Of a stretch of DNA of 44,151 bases, positions 1-8,753 are shown piece after piece (the stretch's first letter is position 1; the number at the start of each line of letters is the position of its first letter). The notes under the pieces are model-generated. The model worked only from the letters and a program-made list of their open reading frames with translations, was not told the DNA's origin and did not search any database. This DNA is from Stenotrophomonas sp. PS02298 (GTDB lineage Bacteria; Pseudomonadota; Gammaproteobacteria; Xanthomonadales; Xanthomonadaceae): the NCBI RefSeq assembly GCF_029959445.1, contig NZ_JASCOR010000019.1, forward strand, positions 1 through 44,151. The letters run 5' to 3'. The position numbers and the translations under genes are program-made.

Positions 1-154
1 GCCATGCTCGGCAGGGGCATTACCGGTACAGCCTCTGCCGAGCATGGCTCGGCACTACAGTGAAGCGTCACCGGTACAGCCTCTGCCGAGCATGGCTCGG
101 CACTACAGTGAAGCGTTGCCGGGACAGCCTCTGCCGAGCATGGCTCGGCACTAC
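1..154. repeat. Tandem GTAG-type palindromic repeats
   Basis: Three near-identical palindromes (core GCCGAGCATGGCTCGGC) end in CTAC, which is GTAG on the minus strand, at 31-58, 79-106 and 127-154. They are spaced exactly 48 bp apart. A partial inverted copy lies at the window edge, about 1-18. The form matches the GTAG palindrome family of S. maltophilia. The last copy ends 7 bp before the ridA stop codon, so on the minus strand the array lies directly downstream of the D-amino-acid operon and could form stable 3' mRNA hairpins. No T-run follows, so it is not a classical terminator. Confidence 0.85.
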
Positions 155-161
155 CGTTGGA

Positions 162-560
162 TCAATCGCGCTGCGGGCGCTTGTAGGCCACGCAATCCAC
201 TTCCACCTTGCAGTCCACCACCATGCGGCTTTCGACGCAGGCGCGGGCCGGCGGGTTTTCGCCGAAGTAATGCTTGAACACGCCATTGAAGGCGTAGAAG
301 TCGCGGGCGTCGTCAAGCCACACGCCGCAGCGCACGACATGCTCGGGGCCGTAGCCGGCTTCGGCCAGGATCTGCAGCACGTTGCCGATGACCACGTGCG
401 ACTGCTCGGTCACGGTGCCGGCGACCAGTTCGCCGTCGCGCATCGGTACCTGTCCGGACACGAACAGCCAGCCATCGGCTTCGACCGCGCGCGAGAACGG
501 CATGTGCTGCTTGCCTTGGCCAACGCCACCTTCGGCGCCATAGCGTTTGATGTCACTCAT
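162..560 (-). CDS. RidA/YjgF-family enamine/imine deaminase
   Basis: A 132-residue protein of typical RidA length. The family hydrolyses reactive 2-aminoacrylate-like enamines and imines released by PLP enzymes. The C-terminal block PARACVESRMVV carries the conserved Arg-x-x-x-Val/Glu pattern of active RidA proteins, and GQVPMRDGELVAGTV matches the family's N-terminal half. I chose the ATG at 558-560 because AAGGA lies 7 bases upstream; a longer frame to 644 has no such site. It is the last gene of a minus-strand operon, 34 bp after the D-aminoacylase stop codon. In this setting it probably clears enamines made by the D-serine-dehydratase-like enzyme encoded first in the operon. The family is clear; the exact substrate is inferred. 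Confidence 0.9.
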   Translation of the reverse strand: MSDIKRYGAEGGVGQGKQHMPFSRAVEADGWLFVSGQVPMRDGELVAGTVTEQSHVVIGNVLQILAEAGYGPEHVVRCGVWLDDARDFYAFNGVFKHYFGENPPARACVESRMVVDCKVEVDCVAYKRPQRD

Positions 561-594
561 CGGTATTCCTTTATATGGGTACAGCGGTTGCAAC

Positions 595-2034
595 TCAGGC
601 TGCTGGTGCAGCCTCGGGGCAGACAAAACGGCCGGCGCGGGCAACGACCTGCTTGCCGTCGTAGCTCAGGCGTCCGTTGACCCAGACCGCGTTGATGCCA
701 TCGGCGGCGCGGATCGGGTCGTGGAAACTTGCCGTGTCACGTATCCGTGCCGGGTCGAACAGCACCAGATCGGCGTACCAGCCAGCACGGATGAAGCCGC
801 GTGCACCCATCGCGAAGCGTGACGCGGGCAGGCCGGTCATCTTGTGCACGGCGGTATGCAGCGGGAACAGCTGCTCATCGCGGGCGTAATGGCCAAGCAC
901 ACGTGGGAAGGTGCCCCATAGCCGCGGATGCGGACGCGGATCGCGCGGCAAGCCATCGGAGCCGATCATGGTCAGCGGATGGGTCAGGATCTGGCGTACG
1001 TCGGCCTCGTCCATGCCGTGGTAGACCGCACCGGCCGGTTGCAGGCGGATCGCGGCGTCCATCAGCGAAACGCCCCAATCGTTGGCGATGTCGGCCAGCA
1101 GTCGCCCACCTTGCTCGGGCTCGGGCTCGGACCAGGTGATCAGGATGTCGAAGGCGTCGGTGACCTGTTTCAGGTCCAGAGTCGAGGCGCTGGCGGCGTA
1201 CGGATAGCAGTCACAGGCGACGTCCTGGGTGGCCGAAGCGGCCTGCAGGCTGGCCAGCACTTCGCCACTGCGGCCCCAGTTGTCGATGCCGGCGCACTTC
1301 AGGTGCGAGACGCGCACGGCCGCCTGCGGTGCACGTGCAGCATGGAAGGCTTCCTCCATCGCTTCAAGAATCCCGCCGAACTCATCGCGCAGGTGGGTGG
1401 CGTACAGCCCATCGCGTGGCAACTCGGTTGCCAGCGCATCGACTTCCGAGGACGGTGCGCTGAAGGCCGAGGCGTAGGCCAGTCCGCTGCTCAAGCCCAA
1501 TGCGCCTTGCGCGAGGCTGTCGCGCAGCTGCGCGCGCATCGCGATGATTTCATCCGCGCTGGCAGCGCGGTCCAGCCTGTCCATGTGGTTCTGGCGCAGG
1601 GCAGTGTGGCCGACCAGGGCGGCCACATTCACCGCAGGGCCGACGAGCTCCACTGCCTTGCGGTAGCTGGTGAAATCCGCATAGCGGAAGTCCTCGGCAT
1701 CGCCCAGCAGGTTCATCGGGTCCGGCACCTGGCCGCGTATCCGTACCGGGCTGGCGCTGATGCCGCAATTGCCGACCACCACGGTGGTCACGCCCTGTGA
1801 CAACTTGCTGAGCATGTCCGGGTTGCGGATTACTTCCAGATCGTCATGGGTATGCACGTCGATGAAGCCCGGTGCCAGCGCCAGCCCCTGCGCGTCGACC
1901 ACGTGCGCCGCCGGCGCGTCGCCGAGTTGGCCGACTGCCGCGATACGCCCGGCATAGATGGCCACATCACCCTGCACGCCGGCCCGGTCGCTGCCATCGA
2001 AGATCAGGGCATTGCGTATCAAGAAATCATGCAT
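595..2034 (-). CDS. D-aminoacylase (N-acyl-D-amino-acid deacylase)
   Basis: A 479-residue amidohydrolase-superfamily enzyme. The metal-binding HxH is in GFIDVHTHDD (His61, His63). The family cysteine region VVVGNCGIS follows near residue 90. Later metal or catalytic blocks are YATHLRDEFGG, VSHLKCAG and MIGSDGLPRDPRPHPR, the last with the conserved Asp and the signature of N-acyl-D-amino-acid deacylases. It should release a free D-amino acid and a carboxylate from N-acyl-D-amino acids, probably in the cytoplasm because no signal peptide is visible. The ATG lies 3 bp after the RpiR stop codon, so translation is probably coupled. The preferred side chain cannot be read from sequence. Confidence 0.9.
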   Translation of the reverse strand: MHDFLIRNALIFDGSDRAGVQGDVAIYAGRIAAVGQLGDAPAAHVVDAQGLALAPGFIDVHTHDDLEVIRNPDMLSKLSQGVTTVVVGNCGISASPVRIRGQVPDPMNLLGDAEDFRYADFTSYRKAVELVGPAVNVAALVGHTALRQNHMDRLDRAASADEIIAMRAQLRDSLAQGALGLSSGLAYASAFSAPSSEVDALATELPRDGLYATHLRDEFGGILEAMEEAFHAARAPQAAVRVSHLKCAGIDNWGRSGEVLASLQAASATQDVACDCYPYAASASTLDLKQVTDAFDILITWSEPEPEQGGRLLADIANDWGVSLMDAAIRLQPAGAVYHGMDEADVRQILTHPLTMIGSDGLPRDPRPHPRLWGTFPRVLGHYARDEQLFPLHTAVHKMTGLPASRFAMGARGFIRAGWYADLVLFDPARIRDTASFHDPIRAADGINAVWVNGRLSYDGKQVVARAGRFVCPEAAPAA

Positions 2035-2037
2035 GGA

Positions 2038-2913
2038 TCAGTCACCCAACGGCAGGCGCGAATCGCCGCCACGGTGGCGGTCCAGGGCCAGCTTGATGCG
2101 GCGCAGATGCTCGTGGTTGGCGTTGGCGTCGTTGAGTGCGGTGGTGGTGGCAAGCACGTCGATCGCCAGCATCATCGCGTAGCGCGAAGCCGAGGGCTTG
2201 AACACGAAGTCGGTTTCCTCGATCTGGATCGGTAGCAGCCAGTCGCTGCGTTCGGCCAGGGCGGTGTTGGCCTGGGTGATGGCGCCTATGCGGGCACCGT
2301 AGGTGCGTGCGATGTCCACCGCCGAGATGATTTCCGGAGTGATGCCGCTGACCGACAGCACCAGCACCAGATCCTGCGGGCCGAGCGTGGCGCCGATGAT
2401 CTTCATCATCAAGGCATCGCTGCAGGCCGAGACAGGACGCCCGAAGCGGACGAAGCGGCTCTGCAGTTCCTGTGCGAATACCGTTGAGCAGCCACCGAGA
2501 CCGAAGATGTGGATCATCCGTGCCTGGCAGATGGCTTCGGCCAGTTCCTGCACCACGTCCTCTTTCAGGTTGGCGATGTTGTGGCGCAGGCTTTCCTGGA
2601 TGTCATCGCAGATCTGCGCGTACAGCGCGGATACCGGTGGTGCGTTCTGCTGCTCGAGGAAGCGTTTGCCGACTGCGCTGGCCGAGGCCAGCCGTGCGCG
2701 CAGTTCGCGGACGTGCTCGCAGCCGAGCGCCTTGGCAAAGCGCGAGATGGCGGCGGCGCTGACTTCAGCGCATTCGGCCAGCTCGCTGACGCCGTACTGC
2801 GCGGCGGCATCCACATCGGCGAGGATGGCCGCGGCAATCCGCGCCTCGACCGGGCTGAACTCGTGCTGGCGCTGGCGCAGCTCATAGACGATATCGAACG
2901 TATTCTGCGACAT
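2038..2913 (-). CDS. MurR/RpiR-family transcriptional regulator
   Basis: About 291 residues. The N-terminal RpiR helix-turn-helix (about residues 15-75) includes FSPVEARIAAAILAD and VSELAECAEVSAAAISRFAKALG. A C-terminal SIS sugar-isomerase-like domain (about 125-260) includes IHIFGLGGCSTVFAQ and LVLVLSVSGITPEIISA. In this family the SIS domain binds a sugar phosphate or other small effector. The start is ambiguous: the TTG at 2919-2917 would overlap the gntP stop, while the ATG at 2913-2911 lies just beyond it; I prefer the ATG. The gene sits inside the operon between the permease and the D-aminoacylase, so it is probably the local autoregulator. A matching AT-rich palindrome lies upstream of the first gene. 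Confidence 0.88.
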   Translation of the reverse strand: MSQNTFDIVYELRQRQHEFSPVEARIAAAILADVDAAAQYGVSELAECAEVSAAAISRFAKALGCEHVRELRARLASASAVGKRFLEQQNAPPVSALYAQICDDIQESLRHNIANLKEDVVQELAEAICQARMIHIFGLGGCSTVFAQELQSRFVRFGRPVSACSDALMMKIIGATLGPQDLVLVLSVSGITPEIISAVDIARTYGARIGAITQANTALAERSDWLLPIQIEETDFVFKPSASRYAMMLAIDVLATTTALNDANANHEHLRRIKLALDRHRGGDSRLPLGD

Positions 2914-2915
2914 GT

Positions 2916-4271
2916 TCAAAGCACCATGGACAGGGCCATCACCAAGGACAGGGCGATGACGGAAATGAGGGTTTCGAGCACCGTCCAGGTCTTGAAGGTC
3001 TGGGCGACAGTCATGTTGAAGTATTCCTTCACCAGCCAGAAGCCACCGTCGTTGACGTGTGACAGCACCACCGAGCCGGCACCGGTGGCCAGCACCAGCA
3101 ATTCAGGGTGGGCATAGCCCATGGCGGCTGCAATCGGCGCGACGATGCCGGAGGCGGTGGTCATCGCCACGGTTGCCGAGCCGGTGGCGATACGCATCAG
3201 CGCGGCCATGGTCCAGCCCATCAGCAGCGGCGACAGTTCAAAACGCTGCGACAGGCCGATGATTTCCGCGGCGACGCCGGTGTGCACAAGGATGCCGTTG
3301 AGACCGCCACCGGCGCCCACCAGCAAGGTGATGGCAGCGGTGGGGGCCAAACACTCCTGGGTGAACTTGAGGATCTGCTCACGGCTGAAGCCGCGCATCA
3401 GGCCCAGGGTGATGAAGCTCATCAGGGTCGCCAGCAGCAGGGCGACCACCGAGTGGCCGATGAAGCGCAGGCCGTGGTTGAGGGCCGAGCCGGGTGTTGC
3501 GATCTGGTCGGCCCAGCCGCCGAGCAGCATCAGCACCACCGGCAACAGCAAGGTGGCCAGGGTGATGCCGAAGCTGGGCAACTGCTCATCGGGAATGCGG
3601 CCATGGCCTTCGTCCAGCAGCGCCGCTTCCATCGGGTTGTGTGCGGGCAGCTTGACCCGTGGCGCCACGAACTTGGCGAATACCGGACCGGCGACAGCAG
3701 CGGTCGGCAAGCCGATCAACAGCGAATAGAACACGGTGCGGCCGACATCGGCGCCATAGGCATTGACTGCCAGCATCGCCGCCGGATGCGGCGGCACCAG
3801 ACCATGCACCACCGACAAGCCGGCCACCATCGGCAGGCCGACCAGCAGCAGCGGTACGCCGGTGCGACGGGCGACGTTGAGCACGATCGGGATCAGCAGC
3901 ACGAAGCCGACTTCGAAGAAGATCGGCAAGCCCACGCAGAAGGCGATCAGCATCATTGCCCAGTGCACGTTCTTCGTGCCGAAGCGGGCGATCAGGGTAC
4001 GCGCGATGCGCTCGGCGCCGCCGGACTCGGCCATCATCTTGCCGAGCATGGTGCCCAGCGCGACGATCAATGCGATATGCCCCAGCGTCTTGCCGACACC
4101 TTGTTCGTAGGCGGGCAGGATCTCCGGCGCCGGCATGCCGGCAAACAGCGCCAGGCCCACCGACACCAGGGTGACGCTGATGAAGGGATTGAGTCGGAAG
4201 CGGGCGATCAGCACGATCAGTGCAAGGATCGACAATGCGGCGTAGATCAACAGCAGATTACCGTCGGTCAT
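2916..4271 (-). CDS. GntP-family permease
   Basis: A 451-residue polytopic membrane protein, the usual length for gluconate:H+ symporter (GntP) family carriers, with about 12 hydrophobic segments. Family blocks include GLPIFFEVGFVLLIPI, VHGLVPPHPAAMLAV, GAGGGLNGILV and ATGSATVAMTTASGI near the C-terminus. The family includes gluconate, related sugar-acid and D-serine (DsdX) carriers. Between a D-serine-dehydratase-like gene and a D-aminoacylase gene, uptake of D-amino acids or N-acyl-D-amino acids is more likely than gluconate; that is inference. The gene begins 23 bp after the preceding stop codon, and its TGA lies 2 bp before the RpiR ATG, consistent with one transcript. Confidence 0.88.
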   Translation of the reverse strand: MTDGNLLLIYAALSILALIVLIARFRLNPFISVTLVSVGLALFAGMPAPEILPAYEQGVGKTLGHIALIVALGTMLGKMMAESGGAERIARTLIARFGTKNVHWAMMLIAFCVGLPIFFEVGFVLLIPIVLNVARRTGVPLLLVGLPMVAGLSVVHGLVPPHPAAMLAVNAYGADVGRTVFYSLLIGLPTAAVAGPVFAKFVAPRVKLPAHNPMEAALLDEGHGRIPDEQLPSFGITLATLLLPVVLMLLGGWADQIATPGSALNHGLRFIGHSVVALLLATLMSFITLGLMRGFSREQILKFTQECLAPTAAITLLVGAGGGLNGILVHTGVAAEIIGLSQRFELSPLLMGWTMAALMRIATGSATVAMTTASGIVAPIAAAMGYAHPELLVLATGAGSVVLSHVNDGGFWLVKEYFNMTVAQTFKTWTVLETLISVIALSLVMALSMVL

Positions 4272-4294
4272 GCGTACAGGCTCGATGGAAGCGG

Positions 4295-5560
4295 TTAGAA
4301 CTGCGTGGAAACAGCGCCGACAACGCGGTGCGCGTCATCGACCACCAGCAGGTGGCGCCATTTGTCGAAGGTCAGGCAGGGGTGGGAAATGTCGAAACAG
4401 AGCATGTCGCCCACCTGCAGCTCATCGTCGGCCTGCAGTTCGAGGAAGGCGTGCTGGTCCATCATCGCCGTGACCTTCCAATGCGCGGCGGCGTTGCTCG
4501 GTGCCGCGTCGCCAGGGCGATAGTGCAGCGCAGGCACGGGGAAACCGGCATCGAAGGCTGCGTCGCGCTTGCCCAGGCCGATGATGGCCTTGCCCGGTTC
4601 CGGCCGCGACTGCACGTAAGCCCATAGCCGCAGCGCCGGCTGCAGGCTGCTGCCCATCTCGCGCGCGACCGGATTGCTGGCGTGGATGCGCTCGGCCGCC
4701 TGCCGGTAGATGCCGACATCGTGGCTGAGATAGCAGCCCGGACGCAGCACGATCTGCGCATCGGCATCGTTGGCAAGCACGGAGAATTCCTCGGCGACCA
4801 CGTCGAACCAGGCCGAACCGGCGCCGCTGAGGATGGCTGGCAACTGGCGGAAGCCGCCGCTGGTGCGGATCGCCTGCCACTGCGCAAGGCTGCGCTGCAG
4901 CATGGCGCGCACGCCAGCCTCGTCGCCGGCGACACCTTCATAGACTTCCACGCCGACCAGTGCGACCGCATCCGGCCAACGCGCAATTTCATCCAGTACG
5001 GCCTGCGCCTGGGCGTCATCGCGCACGCCGGTACGGCCACCGGCCAGACCAATCTCCAGCAATACCTTGATCTGCTGCCCGCGCGCACTGAAGTAGTTGC
5101 CCAGCGCGGCGACATTGGCTGCCGAGTCCACCACGCAGGCGAACCAGAAGCCCGGGTCGCGCTGCTGCAGGGAGGCGATCAGCTCGAAGTTGCCCTTGCC
5201 GACCAGCTGGTTGGCCAGCAGCACGCGCTGTACGCCCTCGGCATGGGCGGCAACAGTCTGCGGCGCGGTGGCCAGGGTGATGCCCCAGGCACCGGCATCG
5301 AGCTGCATGCGGAACAGCGCCGGGCTCATGGTGGTTTTGCCATGCGGCGCCAGTTGGCAGCCATAGGCCTGCGCGAATTGACGCATCCACTGCAGGTTGT
5401 GCTGCAGTGCCGGGGCGCTGAGCACGGCGGCGGGCAGGCTCAGCTGCTCTTCGAGGATGGCCGGTGCGGCGGCCGCAAGCGATGCCCCTGTCCATGGGCC
5501 ATTGCTGGGAAGGCCCTTGCCAACGAGAACTGATTCGGAATGAAAGTAATTTTCCTGCAC
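4295..5560 (-). CDS. D-serine dehydratase-like / D-threonine aldolase-family PLP enzyme (amino acid deaminase)
   Basis: About 421 residues with the alanine-racemase-type N-terminal barrel and the DSD1-type C-terminal domain. APHGKTTMSP near residue 80 contains the expected PLP lysine. The C-terminal DISHPCLTFDKW holds the His-x-Cys pair that binds the metal in D-serine dehydratase and D-threonine aldolase relatives. The likely reaction is deamination or aldol cleavage of a beta-hydroxy-D-amino acid, and deamination gives an enamine that RidA would hydrolyse. Two in-frame GTG codons are possible. The one at 5566 is only 1 base from AGAGG, while the one at 5560 is 8 bases away, so I chose 5560. 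It is the first gene of the five-gene minus-strand operon. Confidence 0.85.
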   Translation of the reverse strand: MQENYFHSESVLVGKGLPSNGPWTGASLAAAAPAILEEQLSLPAAVLSAPALQHNLQWMRQFAQAYGCQLAPHGKTTMSPALFRMQLDAGAWGITLATAPQTVAAHAEGVQRVLLANQLVGKGNFELIASLQQRDPGFWFACVVDSAANVAALGNYFSARGQQIKVLLEIGLAGGRTGVRDDAQAQAVLDEIARWPDAVALVGVEVYEGVAGDEAGVRAMLQRSLAQWQAIRTSGGFRQLPAILSGAGSAWFDVVAEEFSVLANDADAQIVLRPGCYLSHDVGIYRQAAERIHASNPVAREMGSSLQPALRLWAYVQSRPEPGKAIIGLGKRDAAFDAGFPVPALHYRPGDAAPSNAAAHWKVTAMMDQHAFLELQADDELQVGDMLCFDISHPCLTFDKWRHLLVVDDAHRVVGAVSTQF

Positions 5561-5629
5561 GAACACTACCTCTTGCCGTGGTCACCCGGGGTCATGGGTG
5601 GCGATTGGGGCGAAAGGTGGAGAATACGT

Positions 5630-5642
5630 GAAAATTATTTTC
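5630..5642. promoter_or_regulatory. Candidate RpiR operator
   Basis: GAAAATTATTTTC is a perfect 13-bp palindrome, strikingly AT-rich in GC-rich surroundings. It lies about 70 bp upstream of the first gene of the minus-strand operon, which encodes its own RpiR regulator. RpiR-family operators are often of the GAAA...TTTC type. A minus-strand -10-like TATTCT (AGAATA at 5621-5626 on the plus strand) follows directly, so the palindrome would lie in the promoter spacer. No convincing -35 hexamer was seen. Regulator binding is inferred. Confidence 0.55.
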
Positions 5643-5838
5643 TTGTGTGCCTGGTGCTTATCAGGCTGCGGTTGGGGGCGGGGACCTGGAGGGCCAACTG
5701 GCCACGCCCAGCGAATACGCCGGTGTAGCCCAGCATCTGCCCGCGCAGTTCATCACGGCGCTGGCTGGCGGTCCAGTCCGAGTTGCAGCCGGCTGTCCCG
5801 CAGCAGGTTGGGGTGTTGGCTGGGCTCCAAAAAAGCGA
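5643..5838. other. Gene-free stretch, possible decayed gene fragment
   Basis: The space from 5561 to 6207 holds no gene I can support. Beyond the operator, the minus strand of 5643-5838 reads like degraded protein-coding sequence: a frame containing RRDELRGQMLGYTGVFAG, and an adjacent frame reading LLRDSRLQLGLDRQPA, with stops at the switch. I cannot name a family. From 5840 to 5955 there are GTAG palindromes, and from about 5960 to 6207 I see no clear structure beyond what should be the maeB promoter. Confidence 0.2.
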
Positions 5839-5839
5839 C

Positions 5840-5955
5840 GTAGTGTCGAGCCATGCTTGGCGAAGGCATTGCCGGTAGAGCCTCTGCCGAGCATTGCTCG
5901 GCACTACAGTGAAGGTTGCCGGGTAATGCCCCAGCCGAGCATGGCTCGGCTCTAC
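5840..5955. repeat. Cluster of three GTAG-type palindromic repeats
   Basis: One copy begins with GTAG at 5840 in the plus direction. Two copies in the opposite direction end with CTAC at 5907 and 5955. The last two are again exactly 48 bp apart, as in the array at the start of the window. The copies differ internally (GAGCATTGCTCGGC, GAGCATGGCTCGGC), with paired changes keeping most of the stems. The cluster separates the promoter regions of the divergent D-amino-acid operon and maeB. Confidence 0.8.
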
Positions 5956-6207
5956 GGGTGCAGCGGGGTGCGTTGCTGGTGTGTGCGAGCTGGTGCTGGA
6001 TCGTCCTTGGAGCAGGTGGCTTCGCGACGGTTCTTTTTTGCGTCCCGAGCTTGTCATCCTCGGCGCTGAAACTGGCGCAAATGCACTGGCGCTGATGGCT
6101 CGAAATTGTGCGGTTGCAGCATGAATGCGACAGCGTAGCGACAGGTCCAACTGCCTTAACGGCGTTATCATCTCCCGTCCTTCTTGCCCATTAGCGCTCA
6201 CAACTCG

Positions 6208-8499
6208 ATGTCCAACGAAGATTTCAAGCAGGCCGCCCTCGAATATCACCGGATGTCGCCGCCCGGCAAGATCAAGGTGGTGGCTACCAAGCCCATGTTG
6301 ACCCAGCGTGACCTGTCGCTGGCGTATTCGCCGGGTGTGGCCCATGCCTGCGAAGCGATCATGGAAGACCCGGCCATGGCCAGCGAGATGACCGCGCGCG
6401 GCAATCTGGTCGGCGTGATCACCAATGGCACCGCGGTGCTGGGCCTGGGCAATATCGGCCCGCTGGCCGGCAAGCCGGTGATGGAAGGCAAGGGTGTGCT
6501 GTTCCAGAAGTTCGCCGGCATCGATGTGTTCGACATTGAAGTCAACGAGAACGACCCCGACAAGCTGGTCGAGATCATCGCCTCGCTGGAGCCGACCTTC
6601 GGCGGCATCAACCTGGAAGACATCAAGGCACCGGAGTGCTTCATCGTCGAGCGCAAGCTGCGCGAGCGGATGAACATCCCGGTATTCCATGACGACCAGC
6701 ACGGCACCGCGATCATCGTCGGCGCCGCCGTGCTCAATGCCATGTGCATCACCGGCAAGAAGATCGAAGAGGTCAAGCTGGCCACCACCGGCATGGGCGC
6801 GGCGGGTATCTCCTGCGTCAACATGCTGGTTTCGCTGGGTTTGAAGCCGGAAAACATCCTGGCCTATGACCGCGATGGCGTGATCCACACCGGTCGTACC
6901 GACCTGGACCCGGAAAAGGCACGGTACGCCCGCGATACCGACAAGCGCACGCTGGCCGAGATCGTCGACGGCGCCGACATCTTCCTGGGCTTGTCGGCCG
7001 GCGGCATCCTCACCAAGGACATGGTCGCCAGCATGGCGCGTGACCCGGTGATCTTTGCCTTGGCCAACCCCTACCCGGAAATCCTGCCGGAAGACGCCAA
7101 TTCGGTGCGCTCGGACGTGATCATGGGCACCGGCCGTTCGGATTACCCGAACCAGGTCAACAACGCGCTGTGCTTCCCGTACCTGTTCCGCGGTGCGCTG
7201 GACGTGGGCGCGACCACCATCAACGAAGAAATGAAGGTTGCCTGCGTGCGCGCGATTGCCGCGCTGGCCCGCAAGGAAGCCTCCGACCTGGGCGCCGCCT
7301 ACGGCGGTGACGTGCCCAGCTTCGGCCGCGACTACGTGATCCCGCGCCCGTTCGACCGCCGCCTGCTGGTGGAGCTGTCCTCCGCCGTGGCCCAGGCCGC
7401 GATGGATTCGGGTGTCGCTACCCGCCCGATCGCCGACATGGGCGCCTACCGCGACAAGCTGGCCCAGTTCGTCTACCGCACCAGCCTGTTCATGAAGCCG
7501 GTCTATGACCGCGCGCGCTCGGACAAGCAGCGTGTGGTCTACGCCGAGGGTGAAGAGGAAGTGGTGCTGCAGGCGGTGCAGAACGTGATCGACGAAGGTG
7601 TTGCCTTCCCGATCCTGATCGGCCGTCCGGACGTGATCGAGGCCCGCATCGAGCGGTTGGCACTGCGCATGCGTGCCGGTGTCGATTTCGAAATCACCAA
7701 CATCAATGACGATCCGCGCTTCAACGAGTACTGGCAGTACTACCACGAGATGACCGGCCGCAAGGGCGTCACCGTGGCTGCCGCCAAGAACCTGATGCGC
7801 TCGCGTCCGACCCTGATCGCGGCGGTGATGGTTGCCCGTGGTGAAGCCGATGCGATGTTGTCGGGGCTGGTCGGCCGCTTCCACAAGAAGCTTGGTTATG
7901 TGCGCAGTGTTATCCCACTGGAAGCCAAGGTCAGCTCGACCTCGGCGATGACCGGCGTGATCAACAACCAGGGCGTGTTCTTCTTCGTCGACACCCACGT
8001 GCAGGAAGACCCGAGCGTCGAGCAGATCGTCGAATCGACCCTGCAGGCGGCGTACCGCATGAAGCTGTTCGGCATCGAGCCGAAGATCGCGCTGCTGTCG
8101 CATTCCAACTTCGGCAGCCACGATTCCAAGGACGCCCTGAAGATGCGTCAGGTACGTGCGGCGCTGCTCAAGCGCAACCCGCGCTTGAACGTGGATGGCG
8201 AAATGCAGGGCGACACCGCATGGGATGAAGCACTGCGCGAGAAACTGCTGCCCAACAGCACGCTGAAGGGCCGTGCCAACCTGTTCGTGCTGCCCAACCT
8301 GGAAGCGGCCAACATCGCCTACAACCTGGTGCGCGTGTTCACCAATGGCGTGGCGATCGGTCCGATCCTGATGGGCATGACCAAGCCGGTGCACATCCTC
8401 ACCAGCAGCGCCAGCTCGCGCCGCGTGCTGAACATGACCGCGATTGCCGCGGTCGATGCGCAGATCCGCAAGCAGATGGAAGCCGACCGCGCGGGTTGA
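6208..8499 (+). CDS. maeB: NADP-dependent malic enzyme fused to phosphotransacetylase-like domain
   Basis: A 763-residue protein with the MaeB layout: malic enzyme residues about 1-430, phosphate acetyl/butyryltransferase-like residues about 430-763. Malic-enzyme landmarks are Tyr40 ([13 protein letters not shown]), Lys95 ([12 protein letters not shown]), the metal pair Glu137-Asp138 ([11 protein letters not shown]), and Asp162-Asp163 (FHDDQHGTA). The reaction is malate to pyruvate plus CO2, supplying reduced cofactor. In known MaeB proteins the C-terminal domain is regulatory and binds acetyl-CoA, lacking transacetylase activity. I chose the ATG at 6208 because the frame upstream offers only a TTG at 6184. 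No strong ribosome site is visible. It stands alone and ends in a clear terminator. Confidence 0.95.
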   Translation: MSNEDFKQAALEYHRMSPPGKIKVVATKPMLTQRDLSLAYSPGVAHACEAIMEDPAMASEMTARGNLVGVITNGTAVLGLGNIGPLAGKPVMEGKGVLFQKFAGIDVFDIEVNENDPDKLVEIIASLEPTFGGINLEDIKAPECFIVERKLRERMNIPVFHDDQHGTAIIVGAAVLNAMCITGKKIEEVKLATTGMGAAGISCVNMLVSLGLKPENILAYDRDGVIHTGRTDLDPEKARYARDTDKRTLAEIVDGADIFLGLSAGGILTKDMVASMARDPVIFALANPYPEILPEDANSVRSDVIMGTGRSDYPNQVNNALCFPYLFRGALDVGATTINEEMKVACVRAIAALARKEASDLGAAYGGDVPSFGRDYVIPRPFDRRLLVELSSAVAQAAMDSGVATRPIADMGAYRDKLAQFVYRTSLFMKPVYDRARSDKQRVVYAEGEEEVVLQAVQNVIDEGVAFPILIGRPDVIEARIERLALRMRAGVDFEITNINDDPRFNEYWQYYHEMTGRKGVTVAAAKNLMRSRPTLIAAVMVARGEADAMLSGLVGRFHKKLGYVRSVIPLEAKVSSTSAMTGVINNQGVFFFVDTHVQEDPSVEQIVESTLQAAYRMKLFGIEPKIALLSHSNFGSHDSKDALKMRQVRAALLKRNPRLNVDGEMQGDTAWDEALREKLLPNSTLKGRANLFVLPNLEAANIAYNLVRVFTNGVAIGPILMGMTKPVHILTSSASSRRVLNMTAIAAVDAQIRKQMEADRAG

Positions 8500-8523
8500 T
8501 TGTCAACCCGCACGTGTCTGAGC

Positions 8524-8552
8524 AAAGCCGGCCTTGTGCCGGCTTTTCTTTT
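8524..8552 (+). terminator. Intrinsic terminator of maeB
   Basis: AAAGCCGGC at 8524-8532 pairs with GCCGGCTTT at 8538-8546 around a CTTGT loop, and a T-rich tract follows. It begins 24 bp after the maeB stop codon. Confidence 0.92.
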
Positions 8553-8595
8553 GCGGGTGATGCGAGAACTGTCGATCGTTTGCCGAAGCTGCCTT

Positions 8596-8695
8596 TTGTG
8601 GGAGCGGCGTAAGCCGCGAAGCAGATACCCCATCAGAAGAAAAACCGCCTGATACTTCAATAATGCCAGCTTCGCGGTTTACACCGCTCCCACAA
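8596..8695. repeat. Inverted pair of GGGAGCGG...CCGCGAAGC palindromes
   Basis: A unit with core GTGGGAGCGGCGTAAGCCGC at 8596-8622 is matched by an inverted unit at 8669-8695 (27 bp each, about 46 bp apart), differing at a few positions. Each unit also contains a small internal palindrome around GCGGCGTAAGCCGC. The pair sits between the converging maeB and XRE-regulator genes. Similar pairs occur at 19069-19168 and, decayed, at 42063-42154. This is a REP-doublet arrangement. Confidence 0.8.
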
Positions 8696-8753
8696 GCAGT
8701 GGCATGTGTTTCGGACAGGCGGCGCCGATTCAACCTTCGGTCGCCGCCGAACA

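Noticed and set aside
31..154. Regular 48-bp repeats resembling a CRISPR array.
   Set aside because: The repeats are palindromic with GTAG ends, the intervening sequence is also repeated, and no cas gene is nearby.
2914..2919. TTG at 2919 as the RpiR start codon.
   Set aside because: It would add two residues and overlap the gntP stop; the ATG at 2913 is adjacent and is the more usual choice, though the difference is trivial.
5635..8394. A 919-codon open frame on the minus strand.
   Set aside because: It lies antisense to maeB, whose domains and catalytic residues are complete; the frame is a by-product of GC-rich codon use and has no recognisable domain.
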